From Kitagawia praeruptora (lineage: Eukaryota > Streptophyta > Magnoliopsida > Apiales > Apiaceae): 64,000 bases of DNA. A program made the position numbers and the translations under genes. Where the stretch lies: the NCBI GenBank assembly GCA_037693485.1, contig CM075347.1:136184501-136248500 (forward strand). Direction: 5' to 3'. A model generated the notes under the pieces. It did no database searches. It had not been told where the DNA came from and was given only the letters and a program-made list of their open reading frames with translations. Of this stretch, positions 10,779-20,509 are shown piece by piece. Positions within the stretch are counted from its first letter, which is position 1, and each line of letters begins with the position of its first letter.

Positions 10779-10920
10779 AGTTAGTCAACCCTTAAAATTA
10801 ACCCCCTCCGTTAACTTTGATACTACTGGCCACTTAAGGTGTATTTTTGATATCCCGTTCAATTGGGGTGTATGTTTAATATCCTGAGTTGAGTTGAGGT
10901 GTACGTTTGATATTTTACCC
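10779..10920 (-). repeat. Terminal repeat block, copy 3 (inverted)
   Basis: Reverse complement of the same block, more diverged. It contains CTTAAAATTAACCCCCTCCG and TAAGGTGTATTTTTGATATC and ends in GTACGTTTGATATTTTACCC. This is the right terminus of the candidate element and lies about 175 bp upstream of the glucanase start codon. Confidence 0.8.
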
Positions 10921-11032
10921 ATTAAAATATAGAGGGATGGTTGACGAGGGTTTACTTGGATTATTTCCAATGGTAGGCCCTATCTCTGTATTATTTGCAG
11001 TGTTTGTTTGAAAGATTCACAGAGCTCATTCC

Positions 11033-11042
11033 TTTATTTAAG
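11033..11042 (+). promoter_or_regulatory. TATA-like box of the glucanase gene
   Basis: TTTATTTAAG lies 54 bp before the proposed start codon, in a plausible place for a short leader. Inferred by position only. Confidence 0.3.
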
Positions 11043-11095
11043 CTCGCTCTTGTTAATGCAATTTTGGATGTGAGACGACTGAGAACTACAATACA

Positions 11096-12302
11096 ATGTT
11101 TTCATCTCCTTTTTTGTCACTGGATACTCTAGCATTTCTAACCATGTTGCTAATTGCAAAAATAACTTTAACAGGTATTTCTTCTATCCTCTAGCTAGCA
11201 TGCACACGTGCACAAGCACATATTTAGTTTGCTAATAATTTCATTTCATCAACTGGAGACAGGTGCAGCAACTGTTGGAGTGGATTATGGAAGGGACGGA
11301 AACAATTTGCCATCACCTAGAGAAGTGGTAGATCTGTACAGGTCACAAGGCATAGGGGCTATGAGAATCTACTGGCCAGACCCAGAAGTTCTGCAAGCGT
11401 TAAAGGGATCAGGCATTGAACTGGTACTAGGTGTGCCAAACACAGATCTTCAGCAACTGGCCTCAGACATCCCCTCCGCCCAGAGATGGGTTCAAACAAA
11501 TGTTCTAAACTACTATCCCGCCGTGAATATCAAGTACATATCAGTGGGGAATGAAGTCACTCCTGTGAATCCCCAATCAAGGTATGCAACCTTTGTTGTC
11601 CGTGCAATGACCAACATCTTCAATGCAGTTAAAGATGCAGGCCTATTTCAGAAAGTGAGAGTGTCTACGACTCTTGACACGACTGTCATCGATGAGAAAA
11701 CATCATATCCACCATCAGCAGGTAACTTCAGGGGAGATGTGATGTGGTTTATGAATCCAATCATCGGCTTTTTAACTGATACCAACCAACCGATTCTGTT
11801 CACTGTCTACCCATACTATGCTTACATTAATAACCCAAATCAAATAAAGTTGTCATACGTATTGTTCACACAACAATCCCCAGAATTCATCGATAACGGT
11901 CTTCGGTACTATAACCTCTTTGATGCAATGTTGGACGGCATCTACTCTGCTCTAGAAAAAAATAGCGGTCCAGCCATGTTGAATGGAACTGGCTTCTCCA
12001 GCTCCCTAAGGAGAGGGTATAATTTGAAAGCTGTTATAACCGAGACCGGCTATAGGCATTCGGGAGGGCCGCCACGTGCACATGGTAGAAGAGCACTTTT
12101 GGCTTCTGAAGATGCTTGCACCTATTATGAGAATCTGGTAAAACATGTCACTTCTGTTGGTACTCCAAAGAGGCCTGGTCCTATTGAAACCTACTTATTT
12201 GCAATGTTCAACGAGGATAAGAAACCAGAGAATGAGAGGAACTTTGGCCTCTTTGGTCTCAATAAACAACCTCGCTGTGCAATAAATTTCCATGGAACTT
12301 AA
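11096..12302 (+). CDS. Glucan endo-1,3-beta-glucosidase (GH17), two exons
   Basis: Exon 1 (11096-11174) starts at ATG and gives a 26-residue hydrophobic leader; an 88-bp intron (GTATTT...GAGACAG, 11175-11262) follows; exon 2 (11263-12302) begins GAATVGVDYGRDGNNLPSP. The product is about 372 residues, a usual length for a GH17 enzyme without a C-terminal CBM43 domain. GH17 enzymes hydrolyse beta-1,3-glucan (callose, fungal walls) in the apoplast. Visible signatures are GNEV, with the proton donor Glu near residue 124, ITETG, with the nucleophile Glu near residue 287, YPYYAYINN, and ETYLFAMFNEDKKP. The nucleophile loop reads TETGYRHSGG where the family usually has SESGWPS(A)GG, so an aromatic Tyr replaces Trp. 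There is one NGT glycosylation site. An ATG at 11208 inside the intron would lose the signal peptide and is rejected. The frame is intact and the gene is probably functional. Confidence 0.93.
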
Positions 12303-12401
12303 TGCTATGTACGTACGTACTCCAGCTACAGAATGGTGTGGAGGAGTTAATATATAATGTGTTGAATGTATGCACGCTTATATAGTTTAAATATATATGT
12401 A

Positions 12402-12651
12402 GTCCCTCCGTCTTTAAATGTGTTTCTCGTTTGAAATGTTGGTACTATTGATAACATTAGATAAATTACTAAATAAGACCAAATATAGTCATGCGTGATC
12501 TTGTTGGATTCGTATTTAATTTATGAGTACTTTAATATAGTGAAATTTTTATATTTAATACTAATACGAAATTAAAGATATTAACAATCAAAAGTGTGTA
12601 TTGGTAAACGTGTGCAATCAAAACAGGAAAGATATTTAGAGATGGAGGGAG
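12402..12651. mobile_element. Stowaway-like MITE, 250 bp
   Basis: Ends GTCCCTCCGTC and GATGGAGGGAG, flanked by TA on both sides (12400-12401, 12652-12653). The interior contains GTCATGCGTGATCTTGTTGG, also found in the MITE at 21197. It lies about 100 bp downstream of the glucanase stop codon and could overlap its 3' untranslated region. Confidence 0.85.
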
Positions 12652-12766
12652 TACTAGTTTTACCTTTTTAATGCAGAATAAAGTTTGTATTCCTTCTCAA
12701 GTAGCCACCGGTATTAAAATAATATTAAACCTTAGTTGAATAACGGATATTCCAGCATAAAGGATA

Positions 12767-13032
12767 CCCCTCCGTCTCTTAAAACATTTCCTGTTTACTA
12801 TTTTGGGACATTCAAAATACATTCCATTTTTCTATTTTAAGCTATATATATAAAAAACAATATTCAATATCCACTACTCCACCCACTACTCTTAAAAACA
12901 ATATTCAATACCCACTACTCCTTAAAAACAATATTCAATACTCAGTACTTCATTATAAAACAATATTTATTACCCCTATTTTAAAACCCATGTTTTTAGT
13001 TAAATGAGAAACGTTTAAAGAGACGGAGGGAG
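12767..13032. mobile_element. Stowaway-like MITE, 266 bp
   Basis: Ends CCCTCCGTCTCTTAAA and TTTAAAGAGACGGAGGGAG form near-perfect inverted repeats, flanked by TA. The interior has a direct repeat of AACAATATTCAATACCCACT and differs from the 12402 element, so it is a different subfamily. Confidence 0.85.
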
Positions 13033-13034
13033 TA

Positions 13035-13515
13035 GAATACATAATGATAAAGTGTAGCAAATTTTGTTCTTATTACGTACTCCTATTACACTGCATGTAG
13101 TCTATCATTTGCATAATAATCTTCTGCCATGTTGGCATTGTAGTCCCCATTGTAGTTGTACTGCATCCTGCATTTATTTTGAGAGCTGTCATGTTTGTCT
13201 TAGAAGGGTAATCAGGTCTTTAGCTTGATAGTTTGTTAGGTCTTGAATCTTGATAAGAGTTTGTTAGGTCTTTAGCTTGATATTCAGTTTATGGATCTCA
13301 CAACTTTTTCTAACAAATTTTTAAAAGATAAACTTGATATATGATATATCAAGTATAATGATAAAAATTTAATTTTGTAATATAATTATATACATAAATA
13401 TCTAATATAAGGTTTTATTAGAAGTATTTTAATTGATATATACTTTTTAAATATTTTAATATCAATTAGTACAAAAAACTACCGTGGTTTTGTGGTCAGT
13501 ATATATATATATATA
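13035..13515. other. Intergenic AT-rich
   Basis: No gene or element end recognised. A short imperfect direct repeat with TAGCTTGATA and TTTGTTAGGTC occurs at 13215-13290. It ends in a TA run that borders the next element. Confidence 0.4.
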
Positions 13516-14052
13516 GGCAAGTGCTCAAATACAAACCATTCTTAAAATGAGAACCTACAAACCAACACTAAATTAATTATATTTCATCTATTCTAAGGTT
13601 CCCGCCAAGGGTACCTTCACAAAAGTTGCTTAAAATAATTGCCTCTATCCAACAAAAAAAAACTTGTCGTGGAAATGCGAAGCATTTAAGACAGTAAACG
13701 GATGAGTTAGGTAGTCATGAGGGCCGAAGGCTCTCGACACACCCGTCAATCGTCTATTGCCTTTACCATTGATTGCCATTCTTTACAACTTTAGAATGAT
13801 AAAGGCGCGAAGCGCCGTACAAGAAGGTGCGAAGCACCGTTAACCAGTGAAATTCACTGTCACGTCATCACGTGAACAGTGATTTTTTTTATTTTTTTAT
13901 TTTTAAATTTTTTTTTGTTGGATAGAGCCAATTATTTTAAACATTTTTTGTATTGGGGTACCCCTAGTTTGGTCATTAGATTAGCTTGAAATATTAAATT
14001 TTGCTTGGTTTGTAGGTTTATATTTTAAGAAGGTTTGTATTGGAGTAGCCCC
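13516..14052. mobile_element. Inverted-repeat element in TA microsatellite, copy A
   Basis: Left end GGCAAGTGCTCAAATACAAA then CCATTCTTAAAAT; right end is the complement of ATTTTAAGAAGGTTTGTATT GGAGTAGCCCCC. These are imperfect inverted repeats of about 38 bp. TA runs lie on both sides, as for Micron-type elements that insert in TA microsatellites. The interior has hairpin-forming GGCGCGAAGCGCC and GGTGCGAAGCACC and a TTCACTGT / ACAGTGA pair. No coding sequence. Confidence 0.65.
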
Positions 14053-14204
14053 CTATATATATATACGCAAGTGCTCAAATGAGAACCACTCTTAAAATGA
14101 GAACTTAGTCTTCAAAGCATATCACCAAAATCTAGCAGAATCACCAAATCGTTATAATTAATAAAAAAATGAAAAAATCAAATCAGTGCATACATCAGCA
14201 TCAT

Positions 14205-15365
14205 TCAGAAAAAAATATTTCCGAATAAATATTTTGGGAAAAAATATTTCCGAATAAATATTTCGGAAAAAAATATTTCCGAATAAATATTTCTGGAAAA
14301 AATATTTCCTAATAATTATTTCGGGAAAAAATATTTCCGAATAAATATTTCGGGAAAAAAAATTTCGGAAAAAAATATTTAGGAATAAATATTTCAGAAA
14401 AAAATATTTCGGAATAATTGTTTTGGAAAAAAATATTTCCGAATAAATATTTTGGAAAAAAATATTTCCGAATAAATATTATGAAAAAAAAAATTCAGAA
14501 TAAATATTTCGGGAAAAAATATTTCGAAATAAATATTTCGGAAAAAAATATTTCCGAATAAATATTTCGGGAAAAAATATTTTCGAATAAATATTTCGGG
14601 AAAAAAATATTTCCGAATAAATATTTCGGGAAAAAATAATTCAGAATAAATATTTTGGGAAAAAATATTTCCGAATAAATATTTCAGGAAAAAATATTTC
14701 GGAATAAATGTTTTGGAAAAAAATATTTCCGAATAAATATTTCTGGGAAAAAAAATTTCGAATAAAAATTTCCGAAAAAAATATTTCAGAATAATTATTT
14801 CGGGAAAAAAAATTCCAAATAAATATTTCGGAAAAAATATTTCCGAATAAATATTTCGGGAAAAAATATTTATGAATAAATATTTCAGGAAAAAATATTT
14901 CGGAAAAAATATTTCGGGAAAAAATATTTCCGAATAAATATTTCGGGAAAAAAAATTCCGAATAAATATTTCGGTAAAAAATTTTTCTGAATAATTTTTT
15001 CGGAAAAAAATATTTCAGAATAAATATTTTGGAAAAAAATATTTCAGAATAAATATTTCGTAAAAAAATATTTCCGAATATTTTGGAAAAAAATATTTCA
15101 TAATAGATATTTCGGGAAAAAATATTTCATAATAAATAATTCGGGGAAAAAATATTTCCGAATAAATAAATCGGAAAAAAAAATATTTCGGAATAAATAT
15201 TTTGGGAAAAAAATATTTCCGAATAAATATTTCGGAAAAAATTATTTTCGAATAAATATTTCGGGAAAAATATTTCAGAATAAATATTTCTGAAAAAAAT
15301 ATTTTGGATTAAATATTTTCGAAAAAAATATTTCCAATTAAATATTTCGGAAAAAATTCTTAGAA
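14205..15365. repeat. 29-30-bp minisatellite, roughly 38 copies
   Basis: Units of the form GGAAAAAATATTTCCGAATA followed by AATATTTC, diverged by point changes and single-base indels. The unit is itself near-palindromic (GGAAA...TTTCC; AAATATTT). It is not a CRISPR: there are no unique spacers. Confidence 0.9.
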
Positions 15366-15375
15366 AATTTTTGTG

Positions 15376-15432
15376 ATGGGGGTGGGGTGGGGGGTGGGGG
15401 TGGGGGTGCGGGGGTTGGGGTGGTGATGGTGT
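15376..15432 (+). repeat. G-rich block, potential G-quadruplex
   Basis: Runs of four to six G separated by one to three bases (GGGGGTGGGGTGGGGGG and following) on the plus strand, directly after the AT-rich minisatellite. The run pattern exceeds the usual four-tract rule for intramolecular G-quadruplexes. Confidence 0.8.
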
Positions 15433-15561
15433 TTGTATTTTTGTGATTTTTGGGGTGTATTTTGATAATTTGCTTTAGGGACTAAGTTCTCTTTCTAAAA
15501 GGTTCTCACTAGAATAGCTCCCTAAGAGTAAGAATGTTTAAAAGACCTAAAAAATTGGAAG

Positions 15562-15564
<3 letters not shown>

Positions 15565-15616
<52 letters not shown>
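15565..15616. repeat. (TA)n microsatellite
   Basis: Uninterrupted TA dinucleotides for about 52 bp. It is preceded by AAAGACCTAAAAAATTGG and AAGAAATTA, a sequence that recurs before the TA run at 15992. Confidence 0.95.
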
Positions 15617-15619
<3 letters not shown>

Positions 15620-15928
15620 TAAGGATCTAGGGAAAACCTCGTTTAATGGAAAACTTAGAAAACTAAATTGAAATATAGCATATATGGTATACAAACTAAT
15701 CGTTAGGAGATGAAGAAAAATGTGGTGAAATTAGATTTAAAAAAAATATCACCGATTGACGGGAAAAATCAAATTAAAAATGGAGGGGATTAGGTGTGAT
15801 TCTGTGTGTGAGGGTGTATTTGATTAGTGTGTGGGTGCCCCTGGCGGGGCCATTGATCTTAATACATCTAATGGCTAGGATTAGTACCTTAGTTTTCTTC
15901 AAAAAATAAGTTCTCTTTTGAGCACTTG

Positions 15929-15930
<2 letters not shown>
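15617..15930. mobile_element. Inverted-repeat element in TA microsatellite, copy C
   Basis: Starts GAGTAAGGATCTAGGGAAAA and ends with the complement of the family end (TTTTGAGCACTTGCC at 15916-15930). TA runs flank both sides, and the unique sequence AAAGA(C/A)CTAAAAAA...AAGAAATT next to the left TA run is duplicated after the right one, which supports insertion with duplication of the microsatellite region. Confidence 0.6.
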
Positions 15931-15969
<39 letters not shown>

Positions 15970-16015
15970 AACTAAAAAACTGAAAGAAATTGTATATATA
16001 TATATATATATATAT
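15931..16015. repeat. Two (TA)n runs with a duplicated 31-bp spacer
   Basis: TA runs at 15931-15966 and about 15992-16015, separated by AAAGAACTAAAAAACTGAAA and GAAATTG. This spacer repeats the sequence before the TA run at 15565. Confidence 0.85.
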
Positions 16016-16620
16016 GTTAGGTTGAAAGGTTGTGCTAGTTTTTGGTGCTAATATGAAAATTCGTACAAATTTTTTTGGTTGAGATAGCTGTTTTGTTTTT
16101 TCATTTTCTGTAGTTCCAACGATCGTATCATCCTGATTGGACAACCTATTCCTTACTCATATATGAATTCTGAACAGTGGAGATCTGATTTGGAGTTGGA
16201 GAAGGCTTGTTCATTAAGATAGGGGGATTATGGCACCACAATGAGGATTAGCTCCTCATGGTGTGTCGACTTGGATCAGGTATTTATGGACCTAAATTGT
16301 TTTTGGGTGAATTCTTAAACTAGGCCCATGGTTAATATGATATATATAGAAAATATATACGTATCAATATACACAAGAGAAAAAGGCTCTTTCACTTGGC
16401 TAACAAATTCCTTCTTCTTTGTATTTATTTTGATTACTATCTTCTGTTAAATCTTATAACTTGTGATGGTAAGTGTGAGTTCTACATAATAAGTTTTCTC
16501 ATCAGGTATTATTCCAGTGCATCACGGGATGTCCCTAGTTTGGAACTGAACAATAAATACATAAGTTTTTGCTAAAATAAGAATACCATATAAAATGAGA
16601 ACTAAGATCTAATTTCAACA
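16016..16620. other. Intergenic, no gene recognised
   Basis: No confident feature. It borders the copia fragment and may include part of it that has decayed beyond recognition. Confidence 0.35.
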
Positions 16621-16624
16621 TGAG

Positions 16625-17312
16625 GGATATAAAGTTGAGGGTGAGGAATATCATGTATGTCGCTTGAGGAAGTCATTGTATGGACTGAAGTAGTCTCCTC
16701 GACAATGGTACAAGCGATTTGACTCATTCATGTGAAAGCATGGGTACTCCAGAAGTAAGTATGATTGTTATGTTTACATTCGAAAGCTTCGTGGAGGTGA
16801 ATATATCTATTTATTGTTGTATGTGGATGACATGTTGATTGTTTCAAAAAGCAAGGTGGAGAAATACTTGCTAAAATCTCAACTTTGTGAGGAGTTTGAG
16901 ATGGAAGACGTGGGTGCTGCTACGAAAATTTTGGATATGGAGATTTGAAGAGAGTTGTTGAACCATAAATTGTTTTAAGTCAGAAAGGCTACATTTAATA
17001 GGATATTGGGAGGTTCGGGATGCAATTAAAGTGTAAAACCAATAGTGACTCCATTGGTTCCATAATAAGCTCTGAAACAAATGATGTCCTAGTATAGCGA
17101 CAGAGAAGAAAAATATGGAGCGTATACCTTATGTTAGTGCAGTTGGCAGTTTGATGTATGCAATGGTGTGTACTCGTCCGGATATTTCACAGGCAGGTAG
17201 CGTGGTTAGTAGATTCATGGCGAATCCTGGGAAAGCACATTAGCAAGGAGTGAAATGCATGGATACGCCGGTATTTAAATGGAACTACAGATACTGGTTT
17301 ATACTTCGGTAA
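16625..17312 (+). pseudogene. Decayed Ty1/copia pol (reverse transcriptase to RNase H junction)
   Basis: In the forward frame GYKVEGEEYHVCRLRKSLYG LK is followed by a stop, then SPRQWYKRFDSFM, a second stop, KHGYSRSKYDCYVYIRKLRG and YLLLYVDDMLIVSKSKVEKY with an intact YVDD box. After further stops and a frame change it reads SAVGSLMYAMVCTRPDISQA and VSRFMANPGK. These are the conserved copia reverse transcriptase blocks in the right order, with several in-frame stops. No LTRs are seen. It is a different lineage from the Sirevirus at 45-58 kb. Confidence 0.88.
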
Positions 17313-17316
17313 AAAT

Positions 17317-18086
17317 ATTTATTTATATTAAATTTGATTTTTATCAAACAAATTTAATATTTCATTGAAGAAAATAAATTATTCTTAAATTTGAAAGATT
17401 TAGAAACAAAATAATCAAATTGAGTATAAAAAACAAAAACTAATTATTTATTAGGCTTCACACGATCAATTTACTATTTTTACTCTATCTTGAGTTCTAA
17501 AAATCATATTTAGATGATTTTACAGCTCACGCAAACTGTAGAAGAAATCAATTTTAATTTAGCGATGAATTAACAATTATTATCCAACTGCAACTACCTG
17601 GAAATTGAAGGAAAAAGGAAGTTATAATTTTTTACATTGAGAATTTTATTCAATTTAGTAAACCTACTTACATTTGGTTTAGATTATTAAATTTTATTTT
17701 TTCCTTTTTATATAATACTCTACTATCAAAGTATCAATCAAATAAATTTTTTAATATTAGATCTAACAATTATCATCTATCTATTTTAATATCTAACGGT
17801 CCGTAATATTTTGATCGTCAACATTACTACAAAATAATTGGATAAGATCCTCCTTATGTTTGTTATAATATCTGTTATAAACAATACACATGGATACTCG
17901 GTAGCAAACAAAATATAGTTGGTTGTTGGTTATAACCTAATTAACATAAAACTCATGCAAGGCCAAGCTAGTCAAACCACAATTTAATAAGGGAAATGTT
18001 ATTTCCAGAACTGTTTTTTTATTTCCAAAGTAATATTTGTAGGTTGTAGCATATACCCCCTACATTGACAAAGTGTTGCAAGTCTA
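17317..18086. other. Intergenic AT-rich
   Basis: No gene. Contains GGTTGTTGGTTATAACC near 17920, part of a small repeat family that recurs at 18235 and 59100 in both orientations. Confidence 0.4.
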
Positions 18087-18199
18087 TATGATATAAATAT
18101 CATATCCATTTAAAAATCAATATAGATATTGCTTAGATTTTAATGATTATTAAGCAATATCTATATGGATTCTTAACTGGATATGATATTTGTTATAAA
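18087..18199. repeat. Long hairpin (foldback)
   Basis: Arms ATAAATATCATATCCATTTA / AAATCAATATAGATATTGCT and their near-complement (AGCAATATCTATATGGATTC, TTAACTGGATATGATATTTG), separated by about 15 bp. The arms are near 45 bp with few mismatches. A second inverted pair, ACAATTGGTTGTTGGTTGTG versus CACAACCAACACCCAACTAT, follows at 18231-18335. Confidence 0.8.
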
Positions 18200-18399
18200 T
18201 AAGAAATGTACATATTGATAACAAACGAGATACAATTGGTTGTTGGTTGTGAAAAGAAGTGAATGAGATTTTTTTATTTTGCAAGGTCAGATTATAAAGG
18301 CTATATTGACTCTTATCCACAACCAACACCCAACTATATCTCATTTGCTACCTAATATGTACGCTTATTATTTATAACGTGTATGTTATCGACAATCAT

Positions 18400-19442
18400 A
18401 TTCATTTGAAATATTATTATTGCAAAGATTTTAATAAATTTCACATCTCCCTTAAAAATAAAATTAATAAAACATCATAGCAAATCTGTAGATAATAGAG
18501 TGTAGGCTACATGTGTCATGTATATAAAAGAAATAAGGGAGTGCTTAGGAGTGTTATTTATCTCATTCAACATATGCATACAATTTAAGAAGTGATAAGT
18601 TGGGCGTACACATAAAATTATTTACAAATATGGCATTCTCAAAAATCATCATTTGCAGTATTTTCTTAATGTTTGTGTCAATTCTCTATATTCAATCGGA
18701 GGCTGCAGTAAGTAGGATTTCAGCTCACGACCAAATGACAGGCACAGATCATCCTTTACGCAGTAAGATGACTTTATCATTACATGCTATAAGGATTCTA
18801 ATATTTAAAAGTGTTTATGACTATAAAATTTTTCAAACAATTTCTACATTTTGTATGTTGTCATTTACGAAATTTTTAAAAAATAAATAATTATAATTTC
18901 GCAATCAATATTTAACTGATTTGACTGTAATTTTTTCATAAAACATTTAAATAACAACATAGTATTTTTGTCAAATTATTACAAGTATTGTAAGAATGGT
19001 TAATTTTTTTGTGCAGGAACGTGGTGTCCCACTTGCCCCACCGGAGAATGTTGTTGGTGGATATTTTGCTGCCAAGAGAAAAATGAACATGACAAAATTG
19101 TTACCACCCATTCGGGTCATCCTTGATAGATGGAATAAAGCTTTTCAAATCAATCATGCATCAAACATGAACCTATATTGTACTCTCTAAAATTAAATAC
19201 AACTAATTTATTTTGTCCACATAATTGTTAGTTATCATTTGAACATATGTATGGTTAAGATGATTTAACTTTTAAAATGTCAAAATTTATATAGCTAATA
19301 CTAATTTACTGTTTTAGATGGCAAAATCACTGTCACGTAAAAAACAATTGTCAATCAAATAAAGGCACAAAGAAATACTAAGGAATGTGGTGTCTGAGAG
19401 GACCCTAACATTCAAGTTAGTGAAATATACTAATTGATGGAT
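18400..19442 (+). repeat. Segmental duplication, left copy (partner about 59340-60985)
   Basis: Shared landmarks in the same order and orientation: ATGTATATAAAAGAAATAAG, CAATTTAAGAAGTGATAAGT, the peptide exons, GATAGATGGAATAAAGCTTT, GTCAATCAAATAAAGGCACA and GGAATGTGGTGTCTGA. The copies differ by substitutions and by private insertions (about 19443-19646 here; about 60217-60930 in the partner). Confidence 0.88.
18630..19126 (+). CDS. Small secreted cysteine-rich peptide, two exons
   Basis: Exon 1 (18630-18762) encodes a signal peptide (MAFSKIIICSIFLMFVSILY, then IQSEA) and a short polar stretch. A donor GTAAGA, a 254-bp AT-rich intron and an acceptor TTTGTGCAG join it to exon 2 (19017-19126), ending in TGA. 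Lengths of 133 and 110 nt keep frame and give 80 residues. After the likely cleavage the mature part is about 55 residues with a cluster CPTCPTGECCWWIFCC, spacing C-x2-C-x4-CC-x4-CC, then QEKNEHDKIVTTHSGHP. The unspliced open frame through exon 2 is a different frame and is not the product. The paralogue at 59.5-60 kb keeps the spliced exon 2 frame to the same stop. I do not recognise the family. It resembles the general class of plant cysteine-rich secreted peptides (defence or signalling), but no function is assigned. Confidence 0.7.
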
Positions 19443-20292
19443 AAGAGAAATGCTAGAATTCCCGAAAGCGTTCTGAAAACCATTCCTGAATGCTGAGTTA
19501 TCATCATATAATTGGTTATCTTTTCATTCATGAGAAGGATCCCTCGTGTGTTAATATGAATCCCACGAATAAAACGATGCCAAGTGACATTTGGAAACAT
19601 TTTTGTGATCCTTTTCGAGGTATGTAACACTACATAGTGGATTACAAGTAAATAAAAATGAAATTAATCATTAAAGAATAATTTATATTTATTAATATTG
19701 GTGACATTCCTTCCGACAAATATTTAAATTACAACAAATTAATCTGATAGTTAGATGATTTGACAATCGTTTAAACGATGATCGACTAATTGATTATATG
19801 ATACTTCATCGAATAAGAAATAGGGTACTGATTTATGCACACACTATCTCTTTTTTGGACCAAGTTACCCCTGTTCATTTACTCGTGTTCTATTTTTTTA
19901 TTAGCTTAATTAATTATCTTTTTTTGTTAATCATATAATAGTTACATGTCTTACACTAATCTTTTACAATCCCCTTTCGTTTCCATAGTCCTTGAACCGT
20001 AACATCAATGCAGAATCCTAAAGAAAAAAATTTCAGTCTCATATTATTGATAAAGAATTGTTAGAATTATTTTCAGTCTCATAGTTTTGAGAATCTGTCA
20101 CAATTATTCACGCCTTTCAATTCTTCTGCACCTTCTGGCAACTCTAATGGCAAAGATATATTGTGTTTTTCCTTCATTTTGAATTATGCTTGATTTAAAT
20201 CTATCTTGTATAACTCTAGCAACTTTTACTGTATACATGCGACTAAATTGACTTTTGTTTGAGTGATGCATGTAATCTCCATTACTTACGAG
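19127..20292. other. Downstream flank of the peptide gene, no further gene
   Basis: AT-rich. The stretch 19443-19646 (AGAAATGCTAGAATTCCCGA onwards) is absent from the paralogous copy and is therefore a probable small insertion, although clear terminal repeats are not visible. The paralogous alignment resumes at about 19647. Confidence 0.45.
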
Positions 20293-20509
20293 TAGGGCTG
20301 CAAATGAACCGGGCTGATCGTAGACTCGACTCGTTTAACTCGACTCGATAAGATAACGAGCTCGAGCTTGAACAAAAAAATTTTATCGTTAAGGTTATTG
20401 AGTCGAGCCGAGTTTTTTGAGTGCTCGACTTGACTTGACTCGATATGGGTTCGTACTCGAATCGACTCGAGCTCAGCTCGCTAAAGCTCAATAAAATCAA
20501 AAATTATAC

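Larger units (their letters stand above)
3524..10920. mobile_element. Candidate Mutator-like element with long inverted termini, internally duplicated
   Basis: The left end begins GAGTTAAATATCAAACGTAC and the right end is the complement of GGGTAAAATATCAAACGTAC. The inverted similarity runs about 130-140 bp inwards and includes CACCTTAAGTGGC and the GGAGGGGGTTAATTTTAAGGG segment. Ten-bp flanks (AAAAAAATAT at 3514-3523, ATTAAAATAT at 10921-10930) agree at 8 of 10 positions, which fits the 9-10-bp duplication of Mutator-like elements but is weak in such AT-rich DNA. No MURA-type transposase is present. The interior is duplicated in tandem and holds later insertions of a CACTA element, a SINE and an hAT MITE. 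Confidence 0.5.
14066..15522. mobile_element. Inverted-repeat element, copy B, filled with minisatellite
   Basis: Left end GCAAGTGCTCAAATGAGAAC followed by CACTCTTAAAATGAGAACTT; right end is the complement of AAGTTCTCTTTCTAAAAGG and TTCTCACTAGAATAGCTCC. The same end family as copy A, bordered by TATATA on the left. Nearly all the interior is a 29-30-bp minisatellite plus a G-rich block. Confidence 0.65.

Noticed and set aside
11208..11262. ATG at 11208 as the start of the glucanase
   Set aside because: It lies in the 88-bp intron and gives no proper signal peptide; splicing to the ATG at 11096 does.
14205..15365. Minisatellite resembling a CRISPR or coding repeat
   Set aside because: No spacers, indels break any frame, and all units are variants of one 29-bp AT-rich sequence.
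15509..16144. Minus-strand frames with Ile-Tyr repeats
   Set aside because: Translations of TA microsatellites.
18996..19190. 64-codon frame over exon 2 of the peptide gene
   Set aside because: Different frame from the spliced product, starts inside the intron, and is not kept in the paralogue.
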